From: Bacteroidales bacterium
GTDB taxonomy: Bacteria; Bacteroidota; Bacteroidia; Bacteroidales; UBA10428
Reading direction: 5' to 3'
Assembly: GCA_016931575.1 (NCBI GenBank)
Contig: JAFGEO010000062.1
Span: 1-64,000 of the forward strand
DNA length: 64,000 nucleotides
The notes under the pieces are model-generated. The model saw only the letters and a list, made by a program, of their open reading frames with translations. It did no database searches and was not told the origin of the DNA. A program made the translations under genes and the position numbers. Positions 7,926-16,766 of the stretch are shown here, piece by piece (the stretch's first letter is position 1; every line of letters starts with the position of its first letter).

Positions 7926-9878
7926 TTAGCGCGAGTTAACTTTTATCCAGACTGCCATTTCTCCCGGAGACCTGTTGGCCCAGAGAAAGTATGGTATTGC
8001 TGTTAGAATTTTATCGTTTTGTTCAACCTTAAGTGTTCCTGTTCCTCCCAGCAAGGTCTCATTGTATTGGTACTCAGACGGCACATCGGCAGGGAGTTCC
8101 AGTTTGCTGATCTTTCCGTTATCGACTTCCTCCAGGCAGTAAACAATTGGGCCCCTTTCGAAGGCTATGCGGCCGCTGTCTGCTGCGACTTTCGCATTCG
8201 CCAGTACTTTGCGAACGGGCATCGGAAGGCTCACCTCCAGGCGGTCATTTTTCTGCCAGGATCGTTTGATACAGGCATAGCCTTTCTCCACGGTGTACTT
8301 CACCGGCTTGCCATTCAGGCTTATTTCCGGTTGATAAGCGGTCTGATCCATGTAGTGGTACAGGTCTCCCTCGAAAGGAGCAGTGCCCAGCCAGGAGGGT
8401 ATTCTGACCTTTATGGTGAAGTCTGCCTTCTTCTCCGGAGATACCAGGATCGATACGGACCCGCTCCAGGGATACTCCGTTTGCTGTTCAAGCTTCACAG
8501 TTGTTCCTCCCAACCCGATTTTCGCTTCGGAAGCTACAAACAGGTTCACATATACCCCGGCATTTGTCGTGGCATAGATCAGGTCGGGAACACGGGCCAT
8601 GAACCGGCATACGTTACCCGGACAGCAGGCCACACCAAACCAGGGACTACGTTGATAGGTGCCGTCAGATGCCAGTGGATTGGGATAGAAGAAATGCATT
8701 CCGTCTTCGGAGATACCGGAGATCAGACCATTGTACAAGGTTCTCTCCAGTACATCCATGTATTTTGAATTGCCCGTTGAAAGGAAGAGGCTTTGGTTCC
8801 ATAGTACATTTCCAATGGCAGCACAGGTTTCATTGTAGGCTTCCTTGTTGGGGAGGGCATAGGCCTCGCCAAATGCTTCTCCCTCATGTCTGGCACCTAC
8901 GCCGCCAGTGATATACAGTTTCTTCCCGGTAACATCCTTCCATAATTCTTCCGACTTTTCATGATATGCCGGGCACCCGGGCAGATACCTGGCCAGGTCT
9001 GTCATGGCCGTATACATATAGGTTGCCCTGACAGCATGCCCAATGGCTTCCGGTTGCTCCAGGATGGGTGCGTGTTGTTGCAGGTAGGGTTTGTTGTTAT
9101 AGATGGCAAAGCGGGTACCTTCCGGATGTTCCTTATATTCCTGCTGCTTTCCGCGTACATCGAGGAAGAATCGGGCCTGTTCGAGGTATTTCTTATCCCC
9201 GGTAAGCTGGTAGAGTTTGATGAGGCCAATTTCAATTTCCTGGTGTCCGGGTGCAGCTTCCTTTTTTCCCCAGCCGAATACCTCACAAACGAGGTCGGCA
9301 TTCTTCCTGGCGATATTCAGCAGTGCATCCTTTCCGGTTGCCAGGTAGTAAGCAATAGCTGCCTCATAGAGGTGTCCGGCATTGTAGAGCTCGTGACTAA
9401 CCCAGATATCGGTCCAGCGATCGCTTCCCGCTCCGGGTGAGGGGTGGTCAGGATCTGCCGAGCGGGCTGTAAAGAGGTACCCGTCTTCTTCCTGGGCCTG
9501 GCCGATAAGGGTGATCAGGCTGTCAGTGTACCTTTCCAGATCAGGATCAGGTTTAATTCGCAGCGATCCTGCAGCCCCTTCGATGATCTTGAAAACGTCG
9601 GTATCATTATAACGTTCACCCTCATGTTTTTTGGTGCTGTTACCCGCGGCGACCGAAAAGTTTTCAATGCGCCCGGTTTCCTCGCACATGCGAAAGGCGT
9701 AGGGGATGGTTACATCAATATTACGCCTGACCAGGGGTTCCCAGAAACCTCCCCTGAGGGTTACATTACGTATATCTAAGGCTTTGATTTCGTTGCTATC
9801 CTGGCTTATGGGTGTGTTCTTTCCTGTACAGCCCGGGAGTAATAAAATGCCAATGGGTATCAGAAATAGTAGTTTCAT
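7926..9878 (-). CDS. GH127-type (DUF1680) beta-L-arabinofuranosidase, lipoprotein
   Basis: A 650-residue lipoprotein; the lipobox cysteine is Cys17 in LLPGC, so it is probably membrane anchored. The whole mature chain is one DUF1680/GH127 domain, close in length to the 658-residue HypBA1. The zinc-site and nucleophile residues are Glu350 and Cys352 in YNETC, and Cys418 and Cys419 in ACCPGN. The expected reaction is retaining hydrolysis of beta-L-arabinofuranosides with cysteine as nucleophile. Compared with the next gene it lacks the C-terminal discoidin-like domain and differs in anchoring, which suggests the two act at different sites or on different chain lengths. It is transcribed before the other GH127 gene and lies 156 bases downstream of the peptide transporter gene on the same strand. 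Confidence 0.92.
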   Translation of the reverse strand: MKLLFLIPIGILLLPGCTGKNTPISQDSNEIKALDIRNVTLRGGFWEPLVRRNIDVTIPYAFRMCEETGRIENFSVAAGNSTKKHEGERYNDTDVFKIIEGAAGSLRIKPDPDLERYTDSLITLIGQAQEEDGYLFTARSADPDHPSPGAGSDRWTDIWVSHELYNAGHLYEAAIAYYLATGKDALLNIARKNADLVCEVFGWGKKEAAPGHQEIEIGLIKLYQLTGDKKYLEQARFFLDVRGKQQEYKEHPEGTRFAIYNNKPYLQQHAPILEQPEAIGHAVRATYMYTAMTDLARYLPGCPAYHEKSEELWKDVTGKKLYITGGVGARHEGEAFGEAYALPNKEAYNETCAAIGNVLWNQSLFLSTGNSKYMDVLERTLYNGLISGISEDGMHFFYPNPLASDGTYQRSPWFGVACCPGNVCRFMARVPDLIYATTNAGVYVNLFVASEAKIGLGGTTVKLEQQTEYPWSGSVSILVSPEKKADFTIKVRIPSWLGTAPFEGDLYHYMDQTAYQPEISLNGKPVKYTVEKGYACIKRSWQKNDRLEVSLPMPVRKVLANAKVAADSGRIAFERGPIVYCLEEVDNGKISKLELPADVPSEYQYNETLLGGTGTLKVEQNDKILTAIPYFLWANRSPGEMAVWIKVNSR

Positions 9879-9939
9879 GGTTTATGTTAAGGTTACTAAG
9901 CAGACATTTTTATCCTGTCATTCCAGCATACAATATTAG

Positions 9940-9983
9940 AAAACCTGCGACAGAAAAAGCCTTTCTTTTCGATCACAGGTTTT
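9940..9983 (-). terminator. Inverted repeat between transporter and GH127 genes
   Basis: AAAACCTG at 9940-9947 pairs with CAGGTTTT at 9976-9983 around an A/T-rich loop that can itself pair in part. In the direction of transcription the right arm reads as a short T run. It may attenuate or terminate transcription after the transporter gene, or mark an RNA processing site. Confidence 0.4.
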
Positions 9984-10034
9984 AAAATCCGGACCAACAT
10001 TTGGAATACTGGTTCAGAAATATGGAATTATTGA

Positions 10035-11513
10035 TCAGTGGATATCTTTCATCAGCCTGTTCAGTAGCGGGGAGATGAGAAGCAGGACAATTCCTGCACC
10101 TAATGTAGTGAAAGTCAGGAAGGAATAGAGTCTCATCTGCGGAAAATAGTTATGCAGGATGCTTTCCAGCACCCCGGCAAGGTAGTTGGCCAGGGCAATG
10201 CTTCCGAACCAGATGCCCATCATAACCGATACGATGGGACGGGGAGACAATTTGGTCACCATCGACAAGCCAATGGGGGACAGGCAAAGTTCACCCATGG
10301 TATGCATGAAATACACACCCAGGAGCCAGAAGGGTGATACCGCACCAGCTTGTCCTGCTCTGCCCGCTGCCAGGTTCATGATCACAAAACCCACGCTCAT
10401 CAGCATGAGACCTATGGCAAACTTAACAGGAGTCCGGGGTTCCTTTTTGCGCTTATTTAGCCATACCCACAGCATGGCAAAAAGCGAGGCAAAGGCAACG
10501 ATGTAGAACGCAGGAACCATCTGAAACCAGGAGGCTGGAAATTCACCGAACGGGGTCAACCGGTCAGTCTGGTGCTCTGCAAAGAGGTTAAAGGTTCCCC
10601 CTGCCTGCTCATAGCCCGACCAGAACAGGATGTTAAAAAAGGCCAGGATGAAAATGACGGATATATTGCTCCATGCCTTGCTACCTTTGGTATTTCTGAT
10701 AATGATCCAGGCAAGCACCGAGGTTCCTGCAACCACGAGCGCCCATATGAAACCAGTCTGGATAGCAGAGCTGATCATACCCCAAAGCCGGAGCCCTCCC
10801 CATACCAACAAAAGGATGGAGCCAATGTAAAGGATGATATCCCGGCCATCCCGGCCGGTCAGGCGATGTATGCCGGCTGCCAGGTTCCGTGGGGGCAGAC
10901 CTGCTGTGCCCAGTTTGCTGCGTTGGGTATAAAACCAGATCGCACTCAGGATCATTCCGACACCTGCTGAAGCGAATCCCCATGCCCAGTCGATTTCCTG
11001 TCCGAGAAAACCCGCAACGAAAGGCCCCAGCAGCGCACCAACATTGATGCCCATGTAAAAAATGGTAAAGGCAGAATCTTTCCGTGCGTCATTCTCTTCG
11101 TATAGTTCACCGACAATGGTGGAAATATTTGCTTTAAAGAAACCAGTTCCCATGATGATCAGACCGAGCCCCAGGTTCCGGTTGGATTCCCGGAGTACCA
11201 TCTCTCCGAATTCCGAGTAGGCCATAAAAAACTGACCAATAGCCATCAGGATGGCCCCGATATATACCGCTTTCTGCTGACCGAGGAACTTATCGGCAAG
11301 GTATCCCCCGATGATGGGTGTCAGGTAAACCAAACCCGTAAAAGTGGCGTAGATCTGCAGGGCGTCGGCCCGGACAAGACCAAAACCTCCGTTTATCAGC
11401 TCGGTGGTAAGGTAAAGGGTAAGGAGGGCACGCATGCCATAGTAGCTGAAGCGTTCCCACATTTCGGTGTAAAAGAGGACCATCAGGCCCCTGGGGTGTT
11501 TGATTTTGCTCAT
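10035..11513 (-). CDS. POT/PTR family proton-coupled oligopeptide transporter
   Basis: A 492-residue inner-membrane transporter of the proton-dependent oligopeptide (POT/PTR2) family, which imports di- and tripeptides with protons. The proton-coupling signature ExxERFxYYG is present near the N-terminus (EMWERFSYYGMRALL, about residues 17-31). A second family motif appears around residue 150 (FYMGINVGALLGP). Hydrophobic stretches are enough for 12 or more membrane segments. It is transcribed in the same direction as the two GH127 genes and directly upstream of them. That is unusual for an arabinofuranosidase cluster, where one expects SusC/SusD or a sugar permease. It suggests the cargo after deglycosylation is a small peptide, possibly hydroxyproline-containing. 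The family is certain; the cargo is inferred only from context. Confidence 0.92.
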   Translation of the reverse strand: MSKIKHPRGLMVLFYTEMWERFSYYGMRALLTLYLTTELINGGFGLVRADALQIYATFTGLVYLTPIIGGYLADKFLGQQKAVYIGAILMAIGQFFMAYSEFGEMVLRESNRNLGLGLIIMGTGFFKANISTIVGELYEENDARKDSAFTIFYMGINVGALLGPFVAGFLGQEIDWAWGFASAGVGMILSAIWFYTQRSKLGTAGLPPRNLAAGIHRLTGRDGRDIILYIGSILLLVWGGLRLWGMISSAIQTGFIWALVVAGTSVLAWIIIRNTKGSKAWSNISVIFILAFFNILFWSGYEQAGGTFNLFAEHQTDRLTPFGEFPASWFQMVPAFYIVAFASLFAMLWVWLNKRKKEPRTPVKFAIGLMLMSVGFVIMNLAAGRAGQAGAVSPFWLLGVYFMHTMGELCLSPIGLSMVTKLSPRPIVSVMMGIWFGSIALANYLAGVLESILHNYFPQMRLYSFLTFTTLGAGIVLLLISPLLNRLMKDIH

Positions 11514-11883
11514 TCTTCTTCCTTATTAGCTTTCCTGATATACTGTCTGATCAGGTAATGGAAGTTCCTTTACCGGCAACGAATATACTGTTTCATTTTT
11601 AATTTCAGTATGATTAATGGGTTTGGGTACTTGCGGGATCCAGCTATCCGCAGGTCCTGACAGCGATTACAAATAAAGGGGTCCGTGGCCATCTGGCAGC
11701 TATCTTATCTTCTGCAGGAGCTACAAAATGGAGAAGGTAACTGACAGATATTATGCGGTTTACAGTTGAACGGGGTGTCTGATTTCAGACTCACTGAATC
11801 AAAAAAGAGCATCTTCATTTTTTTAACCGTCAAACCACTGTAAATTTGGAGTTGAAACCGAAACGTATTATGAGGGAGGCCGC
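11514..11883. promoter_or_regulatory. Divergent intergenic region with promoter-like element for psd
   Basis: This 370-base gap separates the divergent transporter and psd genes. On the plus strand a -7-like TAAATTTG occurs at 11841-11848, with TTTT at 11818-11821 where the -33 TTTG is expected (19-base gap). That would start transcription about 30 bases before psd. I saw no matching element for the transporter and no gene in the gap. Confidence 0.45.
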
Positions 11884-12780
11884 ATGATAAATCTACCCGA
11901 ACTATATAACAGGAAAACCAAAGCCATCGAACATGAAAATACCTATAAGGTTGAAGGCCTGGTCTTTTTATACCGCAATTTTTTTGGCAGGGCGCTGACA
12001 TTTTCGGTCCTCAATAAACACCTTGTTTCCAAAATGTATGGCCGCTGGGTGAAAAGCACACGAAGCGTTGGGCAAATCTCCGGGTTTGTAAAGCACTATG
12101 ACATTAATACCGATGAAATCAGGGAGCCGCTGAATTCGTTTCCCTGCTTTAATGATTTTTTTATCCGGGAGCTGAAGGATGGAGCGCGACCGGTTGATAA
12201 TACTCCCGCTCACCTGATTTCCCCTGCCGATTCCCGTTTGCTGGTTTTTGATCTTTCCAAAAATATTGACCTGCCGGTTAAGGGTTACTGGTACAAGCTG
12301 GAAGATCTGGTAAGGGATAAAAAGCTGGTGGATGACTATGCCGAGGGCTGGTGTTTTATCTATCGGTTGGCACCCTCGGATTATCACCGCTATGCCTATA
12401 TCGACGACGGGAGCCAGCAGGAAGTAAAGATCCTTCAGGGAGTGTTACATTCCGTAAACCCGATTGCATTGTCCGTTACAAAATCTTTATTAGCCAAAAA
12501 CTACCGCGAACTTACCCTGCTGCGCACCGACAATTTCGGAGATGTACTGCAGCTTGAAGTCGGTGCGCTTCTGGTCGGAAAAGTTATCCAGCATCACAGG
12601 CAGTCATACAGTTTTAAAAGAGGCGAAGAAAAAGGGTATTTCGAATTTGGAGGGTCAACCATCATTCAACTGTTTAAAAAAGGATCGGTAAAACCGGATA
12701 GCGATATTGCGGAGTATTCATTGAAAAATATCGAGAGCCTGGTAAAACTGGGGGAGAAGGTAGGTGTGGGTCTTTCCTGA
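11884..12780 (+). CDS. psd: Phosphatidylserine decarboxylase proenzyme
   Basis: A 298-residue proenzyme that converts phosphatidylserine to phosphatidylethanolamine at the inner membrane. The self-cleavage motif is GGST, with Ser258 becoming the pyruvoyl group. The partners of the protease-like triad are visible as Asp116 in SPAD and His168 in PSDYHRY. The conserved CFNDFFIRELK segment at about 88-98 is typical of the longer psd subgroup. The usual histidine-rich continuation after YHRY is replaced here by AYIDDG. No other lipid gene is adjacent, so it appears to be a single-gene unit with its own promoter. Confidence 0.93.
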   Translation: MINLPELYNRKTKAIEHENTYKVEGLVFLYRNFFGRALTFSVLNKHLVSKMYGRWVKSTRSVGQISGFVKHYDINTDEIREPLNSFPCFNDFFIRELKDGARPVDNTPAHLISPADSRLLVFDLSKNIDLPVKGYWYKLEDLVRDKKLVDDYAEGWCFIYRLAPSDYHRYAYIDDGSQQEVKILQGVLHSVNPIALSVTKSLLAKNYRELTLLRTDNFGDVLQLEVGALLVGKVIQHHRQSYSFKRGEEKGYFEFGGSTIIQLFKKGSVKPDSDIAEYSLKNIESLVKLGEKVGVGLS

Positions 12781-12915
12781 GGCCCGGGGGACAGTTTAAA
12801 GCATGAAACGGTCATTCTGAGCCTGACTGGAGATTGACACGTCATTCTTCTGCCCACCTGATAATTAATTGCTCCCTTTTTGAGATCCTCCCGTGTGTTT
12901 GCCGTCATAATCCTA

Positions 12916-12923
12916 TATATTTG
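12916..12923 (+). promoter_or_regulatory. -7 promoter box TATATTTG upstream of YbjQ-family gene
   Basis: The sequence matches the Bacteroidota consensus TAnnTTTG exactly and lies 32 bases before the start codon. A TTTG occurs at 12898-12901, but at 14 bases it is closer than the usual 19-21. It probably drives the run of genes from 12956 to 17588. Confidence 0.48.
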
Positions 12924-12955
12924 TCAGTCTACAGATAACTTAATCATACAAAGCC

Positions 12956-13279
12956 ATGCTGGTAACAACAACCCATTCCATTGAAGGAAAAAAAATCGTC
13001 AGGTACCTGGGCGTAATGACCGGTGAATCCATTATCGGTGCAAACATTTTCAAAGACTTCTTTGCATCGATTACAGACATCGTTGGTGGCCGCTCCGCGT
13101 CCTATGAAAAAGTACTGCGCGAAGCAAAAGAAAATGCCCTGCGCGAGCTAAAGGACAATGCCAGGGCCCTGGGCGCCAATGCGGTGATCGGGATCGACCT
13201 CGATTATGAAACCATAGGTTCGAATGGCAGCATGCTTATGGTGTCTGCCAGTGGGACAGCGGTGGTATATGAAGACTAG
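12956..13279 (+). CDS. YbjQ/UPF0145 family protein
   Basis: A 107-residue cytosolic protein of the YbjQ/UPF0145 family. Typical features are the start [14 protein letters not shown], the [18 protein letters not shown] stretch, the helix with [23 protein letters not shown], and the closing IGIDLDYE segment. The family forms pentamers in solved structures and is often called heavy-metal-binding, but its function is not settled. It starts the group that continues 15 bases later with a secreted protein, a TonB receptor and a DUF4249 lipoprotein. Whether it is functionally linked to them or merely shares a promoter cannot be told from the sequence. Confidence 0.88.
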   Translation: MLVTTTHSIEGKKIVRYLGVMTGESIIGANIFKDFFASITDIVGGRSASYEKVLREAKENALRELKDNARALGANAVIGIDLDYETIGSNGSMLMVSASGTAVVYED

Positions 13280-13294
13280 GAAGGCGATTTTCTT

Positions 13295-14371
13295 ATGCTC
13301 GCAAAACACAATTGTTTCTTCACCCGGATCCGGATTATCCTGTTGATGCTTTGCACAGGCATTCCGGGATGGTCGCAGACACTTTTTCCGGATACGCTTT
13401 ATATTGATTTCCGGGGGGATTCACTTATCCGACTGGAAATTGTTGCGATCCCGGAAATACGCGATCTACGGAATGAGGATCCTTCCTTCATCAGCATGAC
13501 TACCCGCAGGCAGCTGCTCCTCATCCCGGTCGACCGGGAAATTCACACAAAGGATACCCTGGCGAAGCTGATCCGGACAAACATTCCGGAGGAGACTGAC
13601 AGGGGGATGCAGTATTATCTGGATCTAAATCGTTTTGAGATCATCACCAAGGAGAACAAGCTTTCTTCGTCCCTCATGCTTGTGGCGGATATCGGGGTTT
13701 TTGTGCACGATGGTGATACAGAACGACAGATCGGCAACCTTTTCTATGATAAACCTTACATTCCGCGAATGCGGAAGGAAACGTATGCCGAATCCTGCGA
13801 GAGGCTTTTAAATGACTGGCATACCGATTTTAAGCTCGATCTGATGACCTTACAGCTTGTAGGTACCGGAAACGGACCCGAACTGACCCCGAATTTCATC
13901 GGCGATCTGAGTGTTAAGTCCTTGTTTCTGAATGCCCGCGCAGGTGCCTTCGCCGGATTGACATGGTACGGCTTTCAGGGTGAGCTGTTTTTTAGCCGGC
14001 CCGAGACCAAAGGCTACGATCGCTATACTGCCGGCATAGTCAGGTATGTACACCATCAGGAATATGAGTCATTCGCCCTGGGCAGGAAGGCCGGACATTA
14101 TACCCTCCGGTGGAATTCCAACTGGCTGATAGATGCCGATGCGAATGTTCTTATGGGCTTTTGTAAGTGGAAGGATATGGAGCTTAGTGATCCGCAGCTT
14201 TATCAGCTGCTCGATTTGGAAATATCTTCAGTTCAGAGCCTTGCCTGGGCACCCCTGAACAGGAATAGCATGACCTTCAGGGTAGGGGTCATGGAAAATT
14301 TTAGCTATGTCATCGAAAAGAAACCGCTTTTTGAAGTCGGATTGTATGGAGAGTTGGGTGTAAAATTCTGA
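13295..14371 (+). CDS. Secreted protein of unknown function, first of a TonB receptor/DUF4249 run
   Basis: A 358-residue protein with an N-terminal signal sequence (hydrophobic residues about 12-23, then GWSQT). I do not recognise a named domain. The second half is rich in alternating aromatic residues and ends in LYGELGVKF, a pattern seen in outer-membrane beta-barrel proteins, so an outer-membrane location is likely. The central part (about 30-175) looks like a soluble periplasmic domain. The stop codon is followed two bases later by the start of a TonB-dependent receptor gene, so the two are translationally coupled. It may be an accessory barrel or assembly partner for that receptor. Confidence 0.65.
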   Translation: MLAKHNCFFTRIRIILLMLCTGIPGWSQTLFPDTLYIDFRGDSLIRLEIVAIPEIRDLRNEDPSFISMTTRRQLLLIPVDREIHTKDTLAKLIRTNIPEETDRGMQYYLDLNRFEIITKENKLSSSLMLVADIGVFVHDGDTERQIGNLFYDKPYIPRMRKETYAESCERLLNDWHTDFKLDLMTLQLVGTGNGPELTPNFIGDLSVKSLFLNARAGAFAGLTWYGFQGELFFSRPETKGYDRYTAGIVRYVHHQEYESFALGRKAGHYTLRWNSNWLIDADANVLMGFCKWKDMELSDPQLYQLLDLEISSVQSLAWAPLNRNSMTFRVGVMENFSYVIEKKPLFEVGLYGELGVKF

Positions 14372-14373
14372 TC

Positions 14374-16764
14374 ATGATAGCCGGAAAGAAACTACATATA
14401 TGCCTGATCCTGCTGATCGCCCTGAGCTTAATCCCCTTCAGGGTTTTTGGACAGCGCTACACGGTATCCGGCTATGTTGTTGATGATCAGACCAGGGAAA
14501 CCCTTATAGGCGCCACCATTTATCATCCTGAAAGCGGCAGGGGAACGGTTACCGACAGCTATGGCTATTTCCGGTTTTCTGGTCTTTCCCCCGGAAATCA
14601 TACACTGATCCTTTCTTATATGGGATATGATCAGGACAGCCTGATGGTTAAACTCGTAGATAAAAGCCTGGTGATTTCGGAGGTTTACCTCCGGCAGAGT
14701 TTCCATTCAGTGGATGAGGTAAGCATTATCGCAGTGCGTCCCGACAGGGCTGCCGACCGCCAGGTGGAGACCAGCATGCTTGAGCTTTCGCCGAAAACCA
14801 TTCAATCGATTCCAACAGCAGGAAAAGATGTATTCTCTGCCATAAAATTCCTGCCCGGCATTGAACGGACAGAACCATTTTCTCCTCTGTACAGCGTCAG
14901 GGGAGGCGATCCGGGTGAAAACGCCGTTATGCTGGATGGAGTGATGATCTACAATCCTTACCATTCCAGCATAAATTCAGGGATCTTCAATACCCAGACC
15001 ATAAAAAACGTTGACCTGCTTACGGGGGGCTTCGGGGCAGAGTATGGTGGCCGGAATTCCTCAGTTATGTACATCACAACCAAGGACGGGAACAGTACGG
15101 AAATGCATGGTGAGGTGGAGCCAAGCACCTTCCATTCCAAGGTTTTTCTTGAGTTCCCTGCCGGAAAGAACGCTTCAGCCATCGTTGCCGGGCGCTATTA
15201 CTACGATATCTTTTCAGAGTTTATTTACCAGAGCCAAAGCTACTTCTATGATTTTAACCTTTCGTATACTGCCCGCCTGAGCAACAAGCACCGGCTAAGC
15301 CTGAAGTATTTTCAGTCGCGGGACAGAAACAACATCGATTTCAGTTCCTTCTACCAGGTATTCGGGAATACCTTCGGAATAGACCTGTATGACGATTTTA
15401 ATTTCCGCTTTGAGGACCGCTGGAAAAACCTTGCCGGGACAATCATCCATAAATGGGCCATGACCCCCAGAATTTATATGCGCACACAGCTGTACTATTC
15501 TGCGCATCAGTCGGAAAATGCCAGCGGGGTGAATTTTCAATTCGACTTTGCGGATGAGGCCACGGATACGCTGAATTTTAACTGGAATACAAATTCAATA
15601 TTTACGAACCGGATCAGCGACCTCTGTGCGAAATCCTTCCTGAATATCCTTTTGTTCAGAAATAATAACCTCAGGATAGGAGGGGAACTGAATGCCTATC
15701 ACTTCCAAAATACCGCAGCTATCAATGATTTTGATCAGGGGAGCCTGGAGAATAACTCCATGTTGTACACCCTGTTTATGGAGGATAAGCTTGAACTTGG
15801 ACCGCTCATCATCCGGCCGGGGGTTCGGTTTACCCGGTACAATGGGAAGGATATTCACTATGAACCGCGCGTCAATGCTGTGCTGAACTTCCCGCATGGA
15901 TACAGTCTGAAGCTCGCCTGGGGCGAATACTACCAGTATGTCATCAGCATGAATACCAACGAGGTGGAAATGAACCAGGCAGTGGATTATTATTTTCCCC
16001 TGACAACTTACGAACCCAGCAAGTCCGTTCACTATATAGCCGGTATCGAGAAGGCAATAGGTTCCCATTCGCTGTTGTCCCTGAATGCCTACTATAAGAA
16101 TATTGAACGGGTATACACCTTCGATATTAACCAGACTGCCAATGAGGTGCTGATGTTGTCAGACAAGTTGCAGCAGGGAAGCGGGGATGCCTATGGGGGA
16201 GAGATCATGTACCGGGGTCGGATCAGGAACTGGTCGGGGTGGATGAGCTATGGCCTTGCCTGGGCAAACCGCCAGTATCCCATGACGGGTATGCAGAAAT
16301 ATCCTTATGACTATAACCGGAGACATACTTTTAAGCTGGTTGGCAATTACACCATATCTGAAAGCCTGGAGTACAATACCTCCTTTCTGTTTATGTCTGG
16401 CACTTACCGGAGCATCGAGCAGATCCTGCAGAATTATTACTACTATAACCCGGATGCAGAGGAGCTCAGCTTTTTCCCCATCTGGATACCGGAAGGGAAA
16501 AATACCGCGAAGATGCCACCGGTGATGAACCTCGATATGAGCATCAGAAAGAAACTGCGGCAGGGATTCGGGAAACAGATAGCCGATAAGTTTCATGCCG
16601 ACGAATCATACCTGACGGTTACAATCAGGAACCTTCTGTTTTTCAGGAGAAATGTCGACTACTATTACCCGATTTCAGGGATACCCCGATGGGAAGGTAA
16701 ATACCTCCCGGTAGGCACGAACCTTTTCCCGTCGATCGGATTCAGTTATACCATTAAGTTCTGA
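14374..16764 (+). CDS. TonB-dependent receptor with N-terminal carboxypeptidase-regulatory-like domain
   Basis: A 796-residue outer-membrane receptor. A signal peptide ends at about residue 26 (FRVFGQ). A CarboxypepD_reg-like domain follows (about 30-115, with SGYVVDDQTRETLIGATIY and FSGLSPGNHTLILSY). The plug domain (about 125-240) contains PLYSVRGGDPGENAVMLDG and the strand-turn NVDLLTGGFGAEYGGR. The rest is a 22-strand-type barrel ending in FSYTIKF, with the C-terminal aromatic residue typical of barrels. It is shorter than SusC-type receptors (about 1000 residues) and has no SusD beside it. Instead it is followed two bases later by a DUF4249 lipoprotein, a pairing common in Bacteroidota. 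The transported ligand is unknown. Confidence 0.92.
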   Translation: MIAGKKLHICLILLIALSLIPFRVFGQRYTVSGYVVDDQTRETLIGATIYHPESGRGTVTDSYGYFRFSGLSPGNHTLILSYMGYDQDSLMVKLVDKSLVISEVYLRQSFHSVDEVSIIAVRPDRAADRQVETSMLELSPKTIQSIPTAGKDVFSAIKFLPGIERTEPFSPLYSVRGGDPGENAVMLDGVMIYNPYHSSINSGIFNTQTIKNVDLLTGGFGAEYGGRNSSVMYITTKDGNSTEMHGEVEPSTFHSKVFLEFPAGKNASAIVAGRYYYDIFSEFIYQSQSYFYDFNLSYTARLSNKHRLSLKYFQSRDRNNIDFSSFYQVFGNTFGIDLYDDFNFRFEDRWKNLAGTIIHKWAMTPRIYMRTQLYYSAHQSENASGVNFQFDFADEATDTLNFNWNTNSIFTNRISDLCAKSFLNILLFRNNNLRIGGELNAYHFQNTAAINDFDQGSLENNSMLYTLFMEDKLELGPLIIRPGVRFTRYNGKDIHYEPRVNAVLNFPHGYSLKLAWGEYYQYVISMNTNEVEMNQAVDYYFPLTTYEPSKSVHYIAGIEKAIGSHSLLSLNAYYKNIERVYTFDINQTANEVLMLSDKLQQGSGDAYGGEIMYRGRIRNWSGWMSYGLAWANRQYPMTGMQKYPYDYNRRHTFKLVGNYTISESLEYNTSFLFMSGTYRSIEQILQNYYYYNPDAEELSFFPIWIPEGKNTAKMPPVMNLDMSIRKKLRQGFGKQIADKFHADESYLTVTIRNLLFFRRNVDYYYPISGIPRWEGKYLPVGTNLFPSIGFSYTIKF

Positions 16765-16766
16765 CC

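Noticed and set aside
8019-8768. Plus-strand open frame of 249 codons
   Set aside because: It lies antisense within the GH127 lipoprotein gene, has no recognisable domain, and the opposite strand has a full family match with catalytic residues.
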